DNA of 64,000 bases. It comes from JAXLZZ01 sp046350675. Lineage in GTDB: Bacteria; Patescibacteriota; Saccharimonadia; Saccharimonadales; UBA4665. The notes below the pieces were generated by a model. The model did no database searches and had not been told where the DNA came from. It saw only the letters and a list, made by a program, of their open reading frames with translations. The stretch is from assembly GCA_046350675.1 (NCBI GenBank), contig JAXLZZ010000004.1, positions 124,001 to 188,000 of the forward strand. The letters are read 5' to 3'. The translations under genes and the position numbers were made by a program. Of this stretch, positions 8,823 through 17,389 are shown piece after piece (positions within the stretch are counted from its first letter, which is position 1; every line of letters starts with the position of its first letter).

Positions 8823-10196
8823 TTATTTAAACCTTTTAGACCGTGGTTTTCGTTCTACATAAACCTTTAGATCTTTGAGGAATAGTTCGCCGTTTACATA
8901 TTTCAGTATCTCTCGTTTTTCTTCTCTAGATCCATTCTGTAGCACGTATTTTGCGTAGGCTTTAAGGTCGATAGCTGGTTTCTGGATTAGCTCCTTGCCT
9001 GTATAACCGAGGACTCCGTTAAACCTTTGGTATCGCTCTAATTCATCCCTGAATTGTTCTTGAGCACCTATTTCGTCCAGTTCTAGTTCGTCAATCAACT
9101 TCAGGAGCTCGTTCATCAGGTCAGCTTCACGAATGTAGGGCTGGATACAGTCAAGATCATTGGCTCGGCCGCAGTGGTAGTAGACGTATCGTCTGACCTC
9201 GCCAGTAGTTATGAGTCGTTTCATATGTTCCTCGGCAGTTATACCTGTTTTACAGGCTCCACACTTGAGTATCTTGGTGAAGCCGAACTCTTTACTGCCT
9301 GTGCGTAGTTTCGGGACTACAGTGAGCTGAGTTTGCACAGCATCGAACAATTCTTTAGTGATTAGGGGCTTATGTTTGCCTTTATGAAGCTTGGGATCGG
9401 TTTTTGGGTACTGAAACTCCCCATAGTAGAAGGGATTCTGCAAGGTTCGGTAGATGTGGCTCAAAACCAGTCTTTTGCCTTGTCTAGAGCGAAAGTCTAT
9501 GTCATCAAGCCATCTTTTTACATCACGACCAGAGTAGGCTTGTTTTGCAACACGCTCAAACATTTCAGCCATGATGGGTGCTCGTTCTTCGTCAATGATT
9601 ATCTTTTCTTCGCCTAACCCATTGTTAAAGTAGCCGATTGGAGCCTGTCCAGGTCGCCAGCCGTTAGCGGCTTTGTTGTGTAAGCCCCTAATTACATTCA
9701 GGCCTCGGTTGTCGTTCTCAAGTTTGGCTTGAGAGCCGAGGATCATCAGCAAAAACTTCTCGTTAGGGTTGTTGGTAAACGTCTGGCTATGAGTTCTAAT
9801 CTCTACTAGTTTGCCTTCGTCCATTAAGTCAACGAGAACTCCCAAATCTCCTGCTGATCTTGACAATCGATCCGGCGCCCAAGAAATTATTCCACCAAAA
9901 TAACCTAGCTGGATGTCCTTAATAAGTCGGTTAAAAATTGGTCGAGTTCCCGCAACCTTAGATGAATGGCTTTCTTGGCGGATCTCACTTATTTCAATGT
10001 TCCAATGATCTGCCAGTAGTTTCATTTCTTTGATTTGTTGCTCAATGGAGAGAGCTTGGCGTTCGTCTTGTTCGCTCGATTTACGTGCGTACAAACACCA
10101 TCGAATCGGTGCTGTTTTGGGTACTTGTGGTATCTGTTGAAGTATGGTTGATTCCATCAAGGACAAGGTACCGCAATGGTGGTGGAAGTCTAGCAT
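8823..10196 (-). CDS. Large serine recombinase (site-specific integrase/resolvase family)
   Basis: The 457-residue protein has an N-terminal resolvase domain with the catalytic serine in YARKSSEQDERQ, then SIEQQ and DRLSRSAGD motifs. A recombinase domain follows (about residues 190-290) and then a zinc-ribbon segment with CGACK and a later Cys pair. It has the length of large serine integrases that insert phages or islands at short att sites. ATG 10196 is favoured because TATAAT (10205-10210, minus strand) lies 8 bases before it. A second ATG at 10157 (MESTILQQ) is possible. It sits at one island edge, 138 bases from the tRNA, with its 3' end facing the tRNA. Confidence 0.9.
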   Translation of the reverse strand: MLDFHHHCGTLSLMESTILQQIPQVPKTAPIRWCLYARKSSEQDERQALSIEQQIKEMKLLADHWNIEISEIRQESHSSKVAGTRPIFNRLIKDIQLGYFGGIISWAPDRLSRSAGDLGVLVDLMDEGKLVEIRTHSQTFTNNPNEKFLLMILGSQAKLENDNRGLNVIRGLHNKAANGWRPGQAPIGYFNNGLGEEKIIIDEERAPIMAEMFERVAKQAYSGRDVKRWLDDIDFRSRQGKRLVLSHIYRTLQNPFYYGEFQYPKTDPKLHKGKHKPLITKELFDAVQTQLTVVPKLRTGSKEFGFTKILKCGACKTGITAEEHMKRLITTGEVRRYVYYHCGRANDLDCIQPYIREADLMNELLKLIDELELDEIGAQEQFRDELERYQRFNGVLGYTGKELIQKPAIDLKAYAKYVLQNGSREEKREILKYVNGELFLKDLKVYVERKPRSKRFK

Positions 10197-10347
10197 TTAG
10201 CCCGATTATAACCCTAGACACAACCACAGTTATATCAATGACGAGAGCTGCCGCCAGATACTTGCTATGCCGACAATGGCTTAAGATAATGTAGACTCTT
10301 TAAGCAAAGATAGTTCCTAAGAGGCAACTTTGATAAACTACCAATGA

Positions 10348-10593
10348 ATGACTATAAATGTATTGATTTTTGGAATGGCAAAAGATTTAATGGGTGGCAG
10401 CCAAGTTTCATTAAAAATGGATGGTGATTCTGTTTATCCAGAAGAACTAAAACAAATTTTGATTACAAAATATCCCAGGCTACAAGAAGCATCAAATTTT
10501 ATGATCGCAGTAAATAAAGAGTATTCCAAAAACGAAACCAAAATCAAAGATAGCGACGAGGTAGCGATAATACCGCCCACTAATGGCGGTTAG
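10348..10593 (+). CDS. moaD: Molybdopterin synthase small subunit MoaD
   Basis: This 81-residue ubiquitin-fold protein ends in the diagnostic Gly-Gly (PPTNGG). MoeB adenylylates this end and it becomes the thiocarboxylate that donates sulfur to cPMP. It is followed 10 bases later by moaE, its partner in molybdopterin synthase. A TAAACT box lies 8 bases before the chosen ATG. A competing out-of-frame ATG sits 4 bases upstream. Base composition is visibly AT-rich compared with core genes. It is the first plus-strand gene of the island cargo. Confidence 0.9.
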   Translation: MTINVLIFGMAKDLMGGSQVSLKMDGDSVYPEELKQILITKYPRLQEASNFMIAVNKEYSKNETKIKDSDEVAIIPPTNGG

Positions 10594-10603
10594 CTAATAC
10601 GAG

Positions 10604-11020
10604 ATGATTGACATAAAGATCACTGATGAACCGCTTCAGGTTGAAAAATGCTTCAAAAGAATTACGTCAGATCATAGTGGCTGTGTAAATATCTTTGTCG
10701 GCACGGTGAGAGCAGACAATATGGGTAAAAAGGTGCTCTATCTGGAGTTTGAGTCATACGAAGATATGGCCATAAATGAAATTAAAAACATCGCGAATGC
10801 AATTAAAGAGAAGTTTAATGTAAAGAACATCCTTATTCACCATCGGCTAGGTAAAGTTGAAGTAGGCGAAGCGCCGATTATTATAGCCGTTTCTGCTTCA
10901 CACCGCAGAGAAGCAATTGAAGCAACCGGTTATGCAATTGACACTTTTAAGAAATCCGTTCCTATTTGGAAGAAGGAAGTCTACGAAGATGGAGAAGCTT
11001 GGGTTTCGGCACACCCTTAG
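10604..11020 (+). CDS. moaE: Molybdopterin synthase catalytic subunit MoaE
   Basis: The 138-residue protein carries MoaE hallmarks: the VGTVR segment, HHRLGKVEVGE, the SASHRREA segment, and KSVPIWKKE with the catalytic lysines. With thiocarboxylated MoaD it converts cyclic pyranopterin monophosphate to molybdopterin. It is transcribed with moaD and converges with the moeA-mobA-moeB operon, with 7 bases between stop codons. No moaA or moaC, which make its substrate, is present in the window. Confidence 0.93.
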   Translation: MIDIKITDEPLQVEKCFKRITSDHSGCVNIFVGTVRADNMGKKVLYLEFESYEDMAINEIKNIANAIKEKFNVKNILIHHRLGKVEVGEAPIIIAVSASHRREAIEATGYAIDTFKKSVPIWKKEVYEDGEAWVSAHP

Positions 11021-11027
11021 TAAAAAT

Positions 11028-12083
11028 TTATTTGCGGAAACCTTCAACGCCACCAGAGAGAACAAGTATTTTTGCATTAGGATTATCTTGGATTGCTTTT
11101 TTAGCAGCTTGGGAGCTTCTGGTATCTGTCCTGCAATAAAAAACAGTCGACTTAGAGAGATCTAATTTAACCTTTTTATTCATGTATTCATCTAAAGGTA
11201 TATTGGCACCCCCTAGGTTAAAACTCTCGTGCTCTTCTCTAGAACGAACATCAATAATCTGATAATTTTTGTCATTTTGAATGTTAATAAAATCTTCTGT
11301 GTTGATTGTCTTAACCTCAGTTGTGTCAGATCCAAGAGTTTCAATTTTTACAGACGAGCAAATTGGTAAACCAACTGTGTAGCTCTGCATAGATAAAGTG
11401 TCGAAGATTAGCAGTTTATTTTTAAGCATCTCGCCAATACCTGTAACGTATTTTATAACTTCTGATGCTTGTACGCAGCCAATTATGCCGCCGACCGTTG
11501 GGATAACGCCACCGTCGGCGCAGTTGGGTATATATGTATCGTCCACACTCGAGAAAATATCTCTATAATTCGACGAAAATGTATCGCCGTGCTTGATGTT
11601 CCAGACACCAACCTGTCCTTCATACTGATATATAGCACCGTAGACTAGGGGCTTTCCCGACAAAACACAGACGTCGTTAAGCAAATACCTGGTATCAAAA
11701 TTGTCGCTGCAATCTACTACAATGTCGTAATCTTCAATAATCCTCATAGCATTTTCAAGTCCTATCCTAGGATGACAAACTATTTTTACTTCGGGATTTT
11801 GCTGAAATAGTAGTTCTTTTGCGACTGTAGTCTTTGGCTCACCGATATCACTCTTTTTGTAAAGAATTTGCCGATGAAGATTTTTGACGTCAACCTTATC
11901 GTCATCGGCCAGTCCTAGTGTGCCGATTCCAGCAGCCGTGAGATAGAGAGCAGCCGGACAGCCCAAGCCTCCAACACCTACAATCAACACCCTGGCCATT
12001 TTCAACTTTTTTTGTGAGGAAATCCCAAATCCGTCTAGTGGAATTTGGCAGCTATACCGAGCAAAATCATCATGCTGTGTCAT
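11028..12083 (-). CDS. moeB: MoeB/MoeZ-type MoaD adenylyltransferase with C-terminal rhodanese domain
   Basis: Residues about 1-245 form an E1-like adenylation domain: VGVGGLGCPA nucleotide motif, ADDDKVDVKNLHRQ, DCSDNF, and a Cys in IPNCADGG. Residues about 260-351 are a rhodanese domain with active-site Cys in VFYCRTDTRSS. The fusion would activate MoaD and supply its sulfur, as in MoeZ or human MOCS3. The zinc tetracysteine of E. coli MoeB is lost: the CYRC position reads NYRD and the last CxxC is reduced to ICSS. The gene overlaps mobA by 4 bases. Confidence 0.92.
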   Translation of the reverse strand: MTQHDDFARYSCQIPLDGFGISSQKKLKMARVLIVGVGGLGCPAALYLTAAGIGTLGLADDDKVDVKNLHRQILYKKSDIGEPKTTVAKELLFQQNPEVKIVCHPRIGLENAMRIIEDYDIVVDCSDNFDTRYLLNDVCVLSGKPLVYGAIYQYEGQVGVWNIKHGDTFSSNYRDIFSSVDDTYIPNCADGGVIPTVGGIIGCVQASEVIKYVTGIGEMLKNKLLIFDTLSMQSYTVGLPICSSVKIETLGSDTTEVKTINTEDFINIQNDKNYQIIDVRSREEHESFNLGGANIPLDEYMNKKVKLDLSKSTVFYCRTDTRSSQAAKKAIQDNPNAKILVLSGGVEGFRK

Positions 12084-12682
12084 TTAACACCTATCAACTC
12101 TTGCGCCTGAATCATATCAGCGGGGGTATTAACATTAACTACCGTACTCGGAAGTTTAGGATCAATCAGCTTAACAATGTTCGCACTTTTTATTAGTGCT
12201 TTTCTGGGGCAAGAAATCGCGTCTGTTTTGAATGACTCTAATAAAATTTGAAGACTGGCTGGTTCCCATATGGCTGCTAGAGGCTCTGGCAAGCCATTAG
12301 CGGGACTTTTATACGCGGTCGCGATGAAGTTAGGATCACGATTCCTAATAAGAGTTTCCGCCGCTTCATCATCAAAAAAGGGCAAATCACAGGCCACTAC
12401 TAGCCAACTAGCTTTAGCATATTCTTTCATTGCAGAAATTAAAGCTCCATAAGGCCCATCAACACCGGCGAAATTATCTAAAATTGTTCTGTAGTTCAAA
12501 TCTTGTATTTCTTTGGCTTGATCTTGGCGACAGGAAATATATGTATCCTGACAGTGTCTGTTCAATAAGTCAGCCAAATAATACCTCTGTTTTTTACCAT
12601 GCCAATTGATTAGGCCCTTATCCTCACCCAACCTGCGGCTTTTGCCGCCAGCCAAAACCAGTCCGAAAAGCTTCTCGCCCAT
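12080..12682 (-). CDS. mobA: MobA-like molybdenum cofactor nucleotidyltransferase
   Basis: The 200-residue protein starts with the nucleotidyltransferase signature LAGGKSRRLGEDKG and has the metal-binding VVACDLPFF segment, plus GLPEPLAAIWEP as in MobA proteins. MobA links GMP to molybdopterin to make the MGD form. The only molybdoenzyme in this window has the sulfite-oxidase fold, which normally uses the unmodified cofactor, so the role here is unclear. An MGD enzyme elsewhere or CTP-dependent (MocA-like) activity are alternatives. It sits 2 bases after moeA and overlaps moeB by 4 bases. Confidence 0.85.
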   Translation of the reverse strand: MGEKLFGLVLAGGKSRRLGEDKGLINWHGKKQRYYLADLLNRHCQDTYISCRQDQAKEIQDLNYRTILDNFAGVDGPYGALISAMKEYAKASWLVVACDLPFFDDEAAETLIRNRDPNFIATAYKSPANGLPEPLAAIWEPASLQILLESFKTDAISCPRKALIKSANIVKLIDPKLPSTVVNVNTPADMIQAQELIGVK

Positions 12683-12684
12683 AA

Positions 12685-13890
12685 TTATATTGTCTCATTC
12701 TTGTACAGCCAGACTCTGTGCAGGCCGTTTTGTTTGTAAACTGGATGCCCTGCAGGCAATTCTATAAATGCGTTTGCTGAGCTAATACTCGTGTAGTCTC
12801 CAGAAGTATTGTTAGCCACGGGCTTGGCTCGCAAGCATGCACTGGCATCAAGATAGGTTTTTACTAGAACGAAGTGTGTTAACGCTGGGTTGATACTTAC
12901 ATCCTGATCGAGTATCGCTGTAATGATGGGCCGTGGCTTGACGCCCAAAGAGAGCTCGAGCCAAGGTATAACGTATCTCAACATTGATATGTAGACCGAC
13001 ACAGGATTTCCCGGTAGCCCGAAGATCGGTTTATCTTTAAGCGACCCAAACCATAACGGTTTACCTGGTTTTTGCTCGACGCCGTGGAAATATTTTGTAG
13101 CGCCTAGCTTGGCTAGCGCAGTTTGGACATAGTCGTATTTACCTTTTGAAACGCCACCAACTGTTATGACAGCTTCAAAAGTCTTCAATGCTTTCTTGAT
13201 ATTTTGCATGATTAATTTTTCGTCGTCTTTGACGTGAATCATTTCGGCCTCTACGCCGTAACTACACAAAAGGCCGTAAATTGCTAGGTCGTTCGATCTT
13301 CTTATCTGATAATCATTAACGGTTTTATCGGGATCAACCAACTCGTCACCACTTGTAATAATAGCTATCTTGGGCGGGCTCACTACACGAACAGAGGTTT
13401 TGCCTATACTCGCCATTGTCGCTAGGAGATCCGTAGTTATAATCTGACCTGAGTCAGCCAGAAGGCTGTCTTGCTGTTTGTCTGAACCTTTGGCGTGCAC
13501 AAACTGGCCTTTTGATATATTCCCAACGGTTATAGTCGCCAAACCACCTTTTATAACTACGTCCTCTATGCGAACTACAGTATCTAGAGACTTATCAAGT
13601 GCTGCGCCTGTCATTATCTGAATGCATTCACCAGCGTTTTTTATTTTAATAGGCAGTGCGCCGGCAGCCTGTATGCCTGTTATTTTGAACTTGCGCTTAT
13701 TAGCTACAAAGTCCTTATAGCTAATCGCAACGCCATCCATTGTGGCTCTATTGAAAGCCGGGATATCCCTATCAGCCGTTATTGGCTCATCAAGAAACTT
13801 GCCAAGCGAATTCGCAAAATCAATACGGCTAGAGCCAAGCCCAATCTTGTGGCGTAAAACGATTCTCGTGGCTTTGTCTACGTCAATCAC
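12685..13890 (-). CDS. moeA: Molybdopterin molybdenumtransferase MoeA
   Basis: The 401-residue protein has the full MoeA architecture: N-terminal DIPAFNRATMDGVA, the middle MoCF-binding domain with ITSGDELV, VGGVSKGKYDY and GLPGNPVSVY, and a C-terminal domain IV. MoeA inserts molybdate into adenylylated molybdopterin. The partner MogA/MoaB adenylyltransferase is not in the window. It is first of the minus-strand moeA-mobA-moeB operon and is divergent from a small unknown gene whose promoter starts about 55 bases away. Confidence 0.94.
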   Translation of the reverse strand: MIDVDKATRIVLRHKIGLGSSRIDFANSLGKFLDEPITADRDIPAFNRATMDGVAISYKDFVANKRKFKITGIQAAGALPIKIKNAGECIQIMTGAALDKSLDTVVRIEDVVIKGGLATITVGNISKGQFVHAKGSDKQQDSLLADSGQIITTDLLATMASIGKTSVRVVSPPKIAIITSGDELVDPDKTVNDYQIRRSNDLAIYGLLCSYGVEAEMIHVKDDEKLIMQNIKKALKTFEAVITVGGVSKGKYDYVQTALAKLGATKYFHGVEQKPGKPLWFGSLKDKPIFGLPGNPVSVYISMLRYVIPWLELSLGVKPRPIITAILDQDVSINPALTHFVLVKTYLDASACLRAKPVANNTSGDYTSISSANAFIELPAGHPVYKQNGLHRVWLYKNETI

Positions 13891-13944
13891 TACCTTAAAT
13901 CATAACTCAATACAATAATGGAGCAACAGAAGTTTATGAAACTA

Positions 13945-13973
13945 TTTACAGTTATATGGTTTTATTCTATAAT
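13945..13973 (+). promoter_or_regulatory. Sigma70-type promoter of the 13981 gene
   Basis: TTTACA (13945-13950), a 17-base spacer and TATAAT (13968-13973). The ATG follows 7 bases after the -10 box, so the transcript should begin at or next to the start codon. Confidence 0.8.
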
Positions 13974-13980
13974 TGGAACT

Positions 13981-14538
13981 ATGCGTAAAGGGCAATTCGA
14001 AGTAAAACTACCTCAGGTTGAGGGTATTTCTGCTGAAGTTTTAACGGGTACCTTACCAACAATAGATGAACTCATCGAGCTTGATGGGATGATGCCGTTA
14101 ATCATAACGTCCGAAATGCCCGACCCGATTGTGGCAACTAAAATTATGTTAGGGGTTAGACCTTTTGATGGACATGATGGAGTACCCCTCATTGGAGTTC
14201 GTTTCCTCGGCAACATAGATTTATCAGATACTCAAGAAGTAGAAGATGGTATGGACGCCTTATTGCATCAAGGTCTAGATGATGGCCCTCCAATTGAAAG
14301 TGATAGAGATAAAGCCATCCGACAACAAGTTAACAAGTCCGATACTTCTATAATTTTAAGCTCCAGTTCTGTCATAGGCTCAGAAGAAACAAAACTACCC
14401 AAAAAAGATCTGTATGCGTTCACCAGCAAAGTTTTTGCTACATCGCTGACAATTATCAGGAACCGCAATATAACAACTGGGGATCCCTCAAGCGCTAAAT
14501 CTAGTCATTTGGGCAGTTTTGTACTATCGGCAACTTAG
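13981..14538 (+). CDS. Unknown protein in the island
   Basis: I do not recognise this 185-residue soluble protein. It is acidic in the middle, with a Ser-rich stretch (SIILSSSSVIGSEE). There is no clear signal peptide from the chosen start, no membrane helix and no known motif. The start at 13981 is set by the consensus promoter just upstream; starting at 13918 would put that promoter inside the coding region. It lies between the cofactor operon and the transporter and converges with the latter (2-base gap). An island accessory role is possible but unsupported. Confidence 0.6.
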   Translation: MRKGQFEVKLPQVEGISAEVLTGTLPTIDELIELDGMMPLIITSEMPDPIVATKIMLGVRPFDGHDGVPLIGVRFLGNIDLSDTQEVEDGMDALLHQGLDDGPPIESDRDKAIRQQVNKSDTSIILSSSSVIGSEETKLPKKDLYAFTSKVFATSLTIIRNRNITTGDPSSAKSSHLGSFVLSAT

Positions 14539-14540
14539 TT

Positions 14541-15740
14541 CTACCGCGCTTTGTATGTAGACAGGTCCTGAAACCTTTTGTTTATGTAGAAGAAAGCAAT
14601 TAGAGCGCCGAGGGCCAGCATCATTAGAGCTATGGAGTATGAATGCGTCTTTTGATATGTAAATCCAAGAATTAACGGTGGTAAAAAGCCGCCTAGTCCT
14701 CCACAGGCACCTACAATTCCCGTAACACTACCCATGATGTCTGGCTTAGATAATTTTCCAACCAACGCAAAAACCGCACCATTGCCACAGCCAAGCGCAA
14801 ACGCCAAAGACAAATAAGCTATTGTGGTGCGCAACTGCAACGTTGGCTGCAATGCTACGAACATAGCCAAAACGACTACAGCTATTAGAACAATCCGGAT
14901 AACATGTTTGCCGCCAACTTTATCGGCTAGCCAACCACCGACTGGTCGGGCCAAGGTTGCTAGCAATACAAACCCTGCTGCTCGCGAGGCAGCGTCTGTC
15001 AAAGAAAGCCCGTAGGATACTTTTAGTAAAACGGGTAGATACACACCAAACGCAACAAAAGCGCCAAAGGTAATAACGTATACAGTTGCAAGGTCCCAGG
15101 TTATGCGGCTTTTTGCGGCAGAGGCGAATCTTTTAAAAGAAGAGCCCTTCGGTGGCTTCCATCCCGGAGCATTTCTACCCCAAACTATAAATACTATCGC
15201 CATAACAAACAAAAGGGACGCCACTAGATAATACGTCCATTGTCGGCCGATCGCACCATCTAGCCTAGGTGTAAGAAACCCCGATACGGCAGTTCCAGCA
15301 TTTCCCATGCTATAAATTCCAAGCACCAATCCACGCTTTTCGGGCGGAAACCAGGCGCTTACAAAAGGAATTCCCACTACAAAAGCCGCGCCACCCAACC
15401 CAAGAAAGATGGCTGCAGTTACAAACTGCCTATAGTCACCCGCAAACGTCAATGCGAAAACAGGTAGGGCGGTTAATAAACATATGGTTGCGAACATTGT
15501 TTTTCCGCCAAACTTATCCGTTAACATTCCAAATCCTATACGACCAAGCGAACCGACAATAACCGGCACGGCTAATAACAAAGAAAGCATGACTGGCGTT
15601 AGTTTAAGCTCGCTCGCAAGCTTTGCACCCAGAGGACTCAGTAACGACCAAGCCCAAAAATTTATTATGAGCGCTAATGTAGCAATAAAGAGCGCAAAAT
15701 AAGCTCTTTGCGCTGGTATAGCAACCTTTTGTTTTGGCAT
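14541..15740 (-). CDS. NarK/NNP-family nitrate/nitrite transporter (MFS)
   Basis: The 399-residue protein has about 12 hydrophobic helices. It carries an NNP signature in the second half (GCGNGAVFALVGKL, then GIVGACGGLGGFLPP). The first half has the MFS loop DKFGGK and the segment GIPFVSAWFPPEKRGLVLGI, close to NarK proteins. NNP proteins import nitrate, export nitrite or exchange the two. The ATG at 15740 lies 4 bases after the stop of the upstream molybdenum enzyme gene, so the two are co-transcribed and probably share a substrate. Nitrate as substrate is inferred from family and context. Confidence 0.87.
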   Translation of the reverse strand: MPKQKVAIPAQRAYFALFIATLALIINFWAWSLLSPLGAKLASELKLTPVMLSLLLAVPVIVGSLGRIGFGMLTDKFGGKTMFATICLLTALPVFALTFAGDYRQFVTAAIFLGLGGAAFVVGIPFVSAWFPPEKRGLVLGIYSMGNAGTAVSGFLTPRLDGAIGRQWTYYLVASLLFVMAIVFIVWGRNAPGWKPPKGSSFKRFASAAKSRITWDLATVYVITFGAFVAFGVYLPVLLKVSYGLSLTDAASRAAGFVLLATLARPVGGWLADKVGGKHVIRIVLIAVVVLAMFVALQPTLQLRTTIAYLSLAFALGCGNGAVFALVGKLSKPDIMGSVTGIVGACGGLGGFLPPLILGFTYQKTHSYSIALMMLALGALIAFFYINKRFQDLSTYKAR

Positions 15741-15744
15741 ATCA

Positions 15745-17220
15745 CTATATTGAAGCTTCCCAGTTGAATAGCAAAGTGTCTTCGCGGTAGCCACCACGTC
15801 CACGGCCAATCTTCGAATAATCATCCGTGAATTCTATTGCCTTCACCCATTTTGCTGATTTGTAGCCAACTTTATTCTCTACTCTGACACGAATAGGATC
15901 ACCATAGTTAAGAGGTAGGGCTTTGCCGTTCATTTCATAGGCAAGTATTGTTTGGTCGTCTTCTAAATCACTGGTGAGAACACTCGAATAGTACGGATAG
16001 CCGTCCGCATACACATCAAAGCAGTGGAATACTGCGTACTTCGCGCCTTTGGTTGGTTTGCATAATTTTAGGATCTCGCGTGTTGGAGCTCCAGCCCATT
16101 CGGCAACCCCTGACCAACCTTGGATACAATTATGTAAGGTAATCTGGGTTTGTTTTTCTATAGATTTTATGTCTTTGAGGGATAGTTCCAGGGGGTTTTC
16201 TACCATACCGAAAACTTTTAGGCGATAATCTTCGAAATGATCTTTTCGAAGTTTTTGGTACTCCTCTGTTTTTGGAGGATAACCATTGACTCTAAAGAAT
16301 GGGGAAATGTCTTTTTTGCTATATTTTTGTCGAGACTTCAAACTACCAAACAGAAATCTTAAAACAGGTGCGTATAGTTTTATCAGAATGCTTCTCAGCT
16401 TTATAGGGTTTTTTAAGGTAAACAATGTGGCCCAGATATTAAAGGCCAGAATAAGAATAGCTATTATCAAAAATAATGTGAGCGCTTTAGCAAAATTCAT
16501 ATCTGTGTTTCCCGAAACAAAAAGCTTGATACTACTATAAAAATGCAGTCCCATTGTGATCGTTACATGGACCAAAATAAACAACGAAAAGGCAATCATA
16601 CCCAAAAAGTGCAGACTGCGAGCTACTTGACGCCTACCCCCGAATAACACCAAATATTTTGGAAATCTGCCGATGAACGCCGGAGACATAGCCAGTCCTG
16701 TCAGAATTTGTAAAGGCGCTAAGACAAAAACTATCAAGGCATAGGTGATCTGTTGGAGCGCGTTATATGTTGCTCCTTCCGGGGGAATGTTAAGCGTCAA
16801 ATATTGACCCATTACATGGATGGCTTCAGAAAAAATATTCCAACTAGTTGGAACAAGCCGAGTCCACTCTCCAGTAATAAGCATAAAGCCGATATAAATA
16901 GCTCCGGTTATTGTCCAGATGATAGCAGCGATAAAATGCCAATGACGTCCAGCCCCCAAAAAATCTTGAGCCGCAGGCAGTGCAAGAGTTCTTTTTGGTG
17001 GCGCCTCTGCCTCGTCACGAGCTGTCCAGAGCTTGTCCTTTGGCTGTTTTTTCTTGCCGAAGCGTATCCACCAATTCTCATCAGAGGTATGGTCGGTCCA
17101 GTAGAGTTTCGGATGATCATAAAGAATTTGGATTCCGCTGCGGATAAGGATTATCAAACAAAATAGATTAACTAAATGGAGAATTACTATGATTAGTGGT
17201 AGAGTTTCGGTGCCGGTCAT
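15745..17220 (-). CDS. Cytochrome b561-type membrane domain fused to sulfite-oxidase-fold molybdopterin domain
   Basis: The 491-residue fusion has five predicted membrane helices (about residues 5-26, 95-118, 155-178, 203-224, 245-266). Candidate heme ligands are H15, H93/H95, H204 and H218. A C-terminal sulfite-oxidase/YedY-like domain (about 310-491) has the molybdenum-ligand Cys in HNCIQGWSGVAEW (C365). Loops 1, 3 and the post-helix-5 segment are Lys/Arg-rich, so by the positive-inside rule the catalytic domain faces the cytoplasm, unlike periplasmic YedY/MsrP. There is no Tat signal. It is co-transcribed with a NarK-type porter. Reaction unknown: nitrate, sulfoxide or another small oxyanion reduction, with electrons from quinol through the hemes, is possible. 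Confidence 0.85.
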   Translation of the reverse strand: MTGTETLPLIIVILHLVNLFCLIILIRSGIQILYDHPKLYWTDHTSDENWWIRFGKKKQPKDKLWTARDEAEAPPKRTLALPAAQDFLGAGRHWHFIAAIIWTITGAIYIGFMLITGEWTRLVPTSWNIFSEAIHVMGQYLTLNIPPEGATYNALQQITYALIVFVLAPLQILTGLAMSPAFIGRFPKYLVLFGGRRQVARSLHFLGMIAFSLFILVHVTITMGLHFYSSIKLFVSGNTDMNFAKALTLFLIIAILILAFNIWATLFTLKNPIKLRSILIKLYAPVLRFLFGSLKSRQKYSKKDISPFFRVNGYPPKTEEYQKLRKDHFEDYRLKVFGMVENPLELSLKDIKSIEKQTQITLHNCIQGWSGVAEWAGAPTREILKLCKPTKGAKYAVFHCFDVYADGYPYYSSVLTSDLEDDQTILAYEMNGKALPLNYGDPIRVRVENKVGYKSAKWVKAIEFTDDYSKIGRGRGGYREDTLLFNWEASI

Positions 17221-17337
17221 ATTTATTTATAACTTTCCGCTATGGTCGACCAATTTTGAGATTCAAAAAGTCTATGTTTATTATAACCTTTGAGTATCCT
17301 GATGCATAACAAAATATCACCCCGGTCAATTTTGTAC

Positions 17338-17353
17338 TGTGATCCGAATCACT
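17338..17353. promoter_or_regulatory. CRP/FNR-family-like operator in a divergent promoter region
   Basis: TGTGA, six bases (TCCGAA), TCACT: one base from the CRP consensus and also containing the GTGAT-N4-ATCAC core of FNR-like sites. It lies between the divergent molybdenum-enzyme operon (start 17220) and the flavin-type gene (start 17390), 37 bases before the latter. No regulator gene is seen nearby. Confidence 0.5.
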
Positions 17354-17389
17354 AAGTATGCCGACATTATCTGTTAACATTAGAATCAC

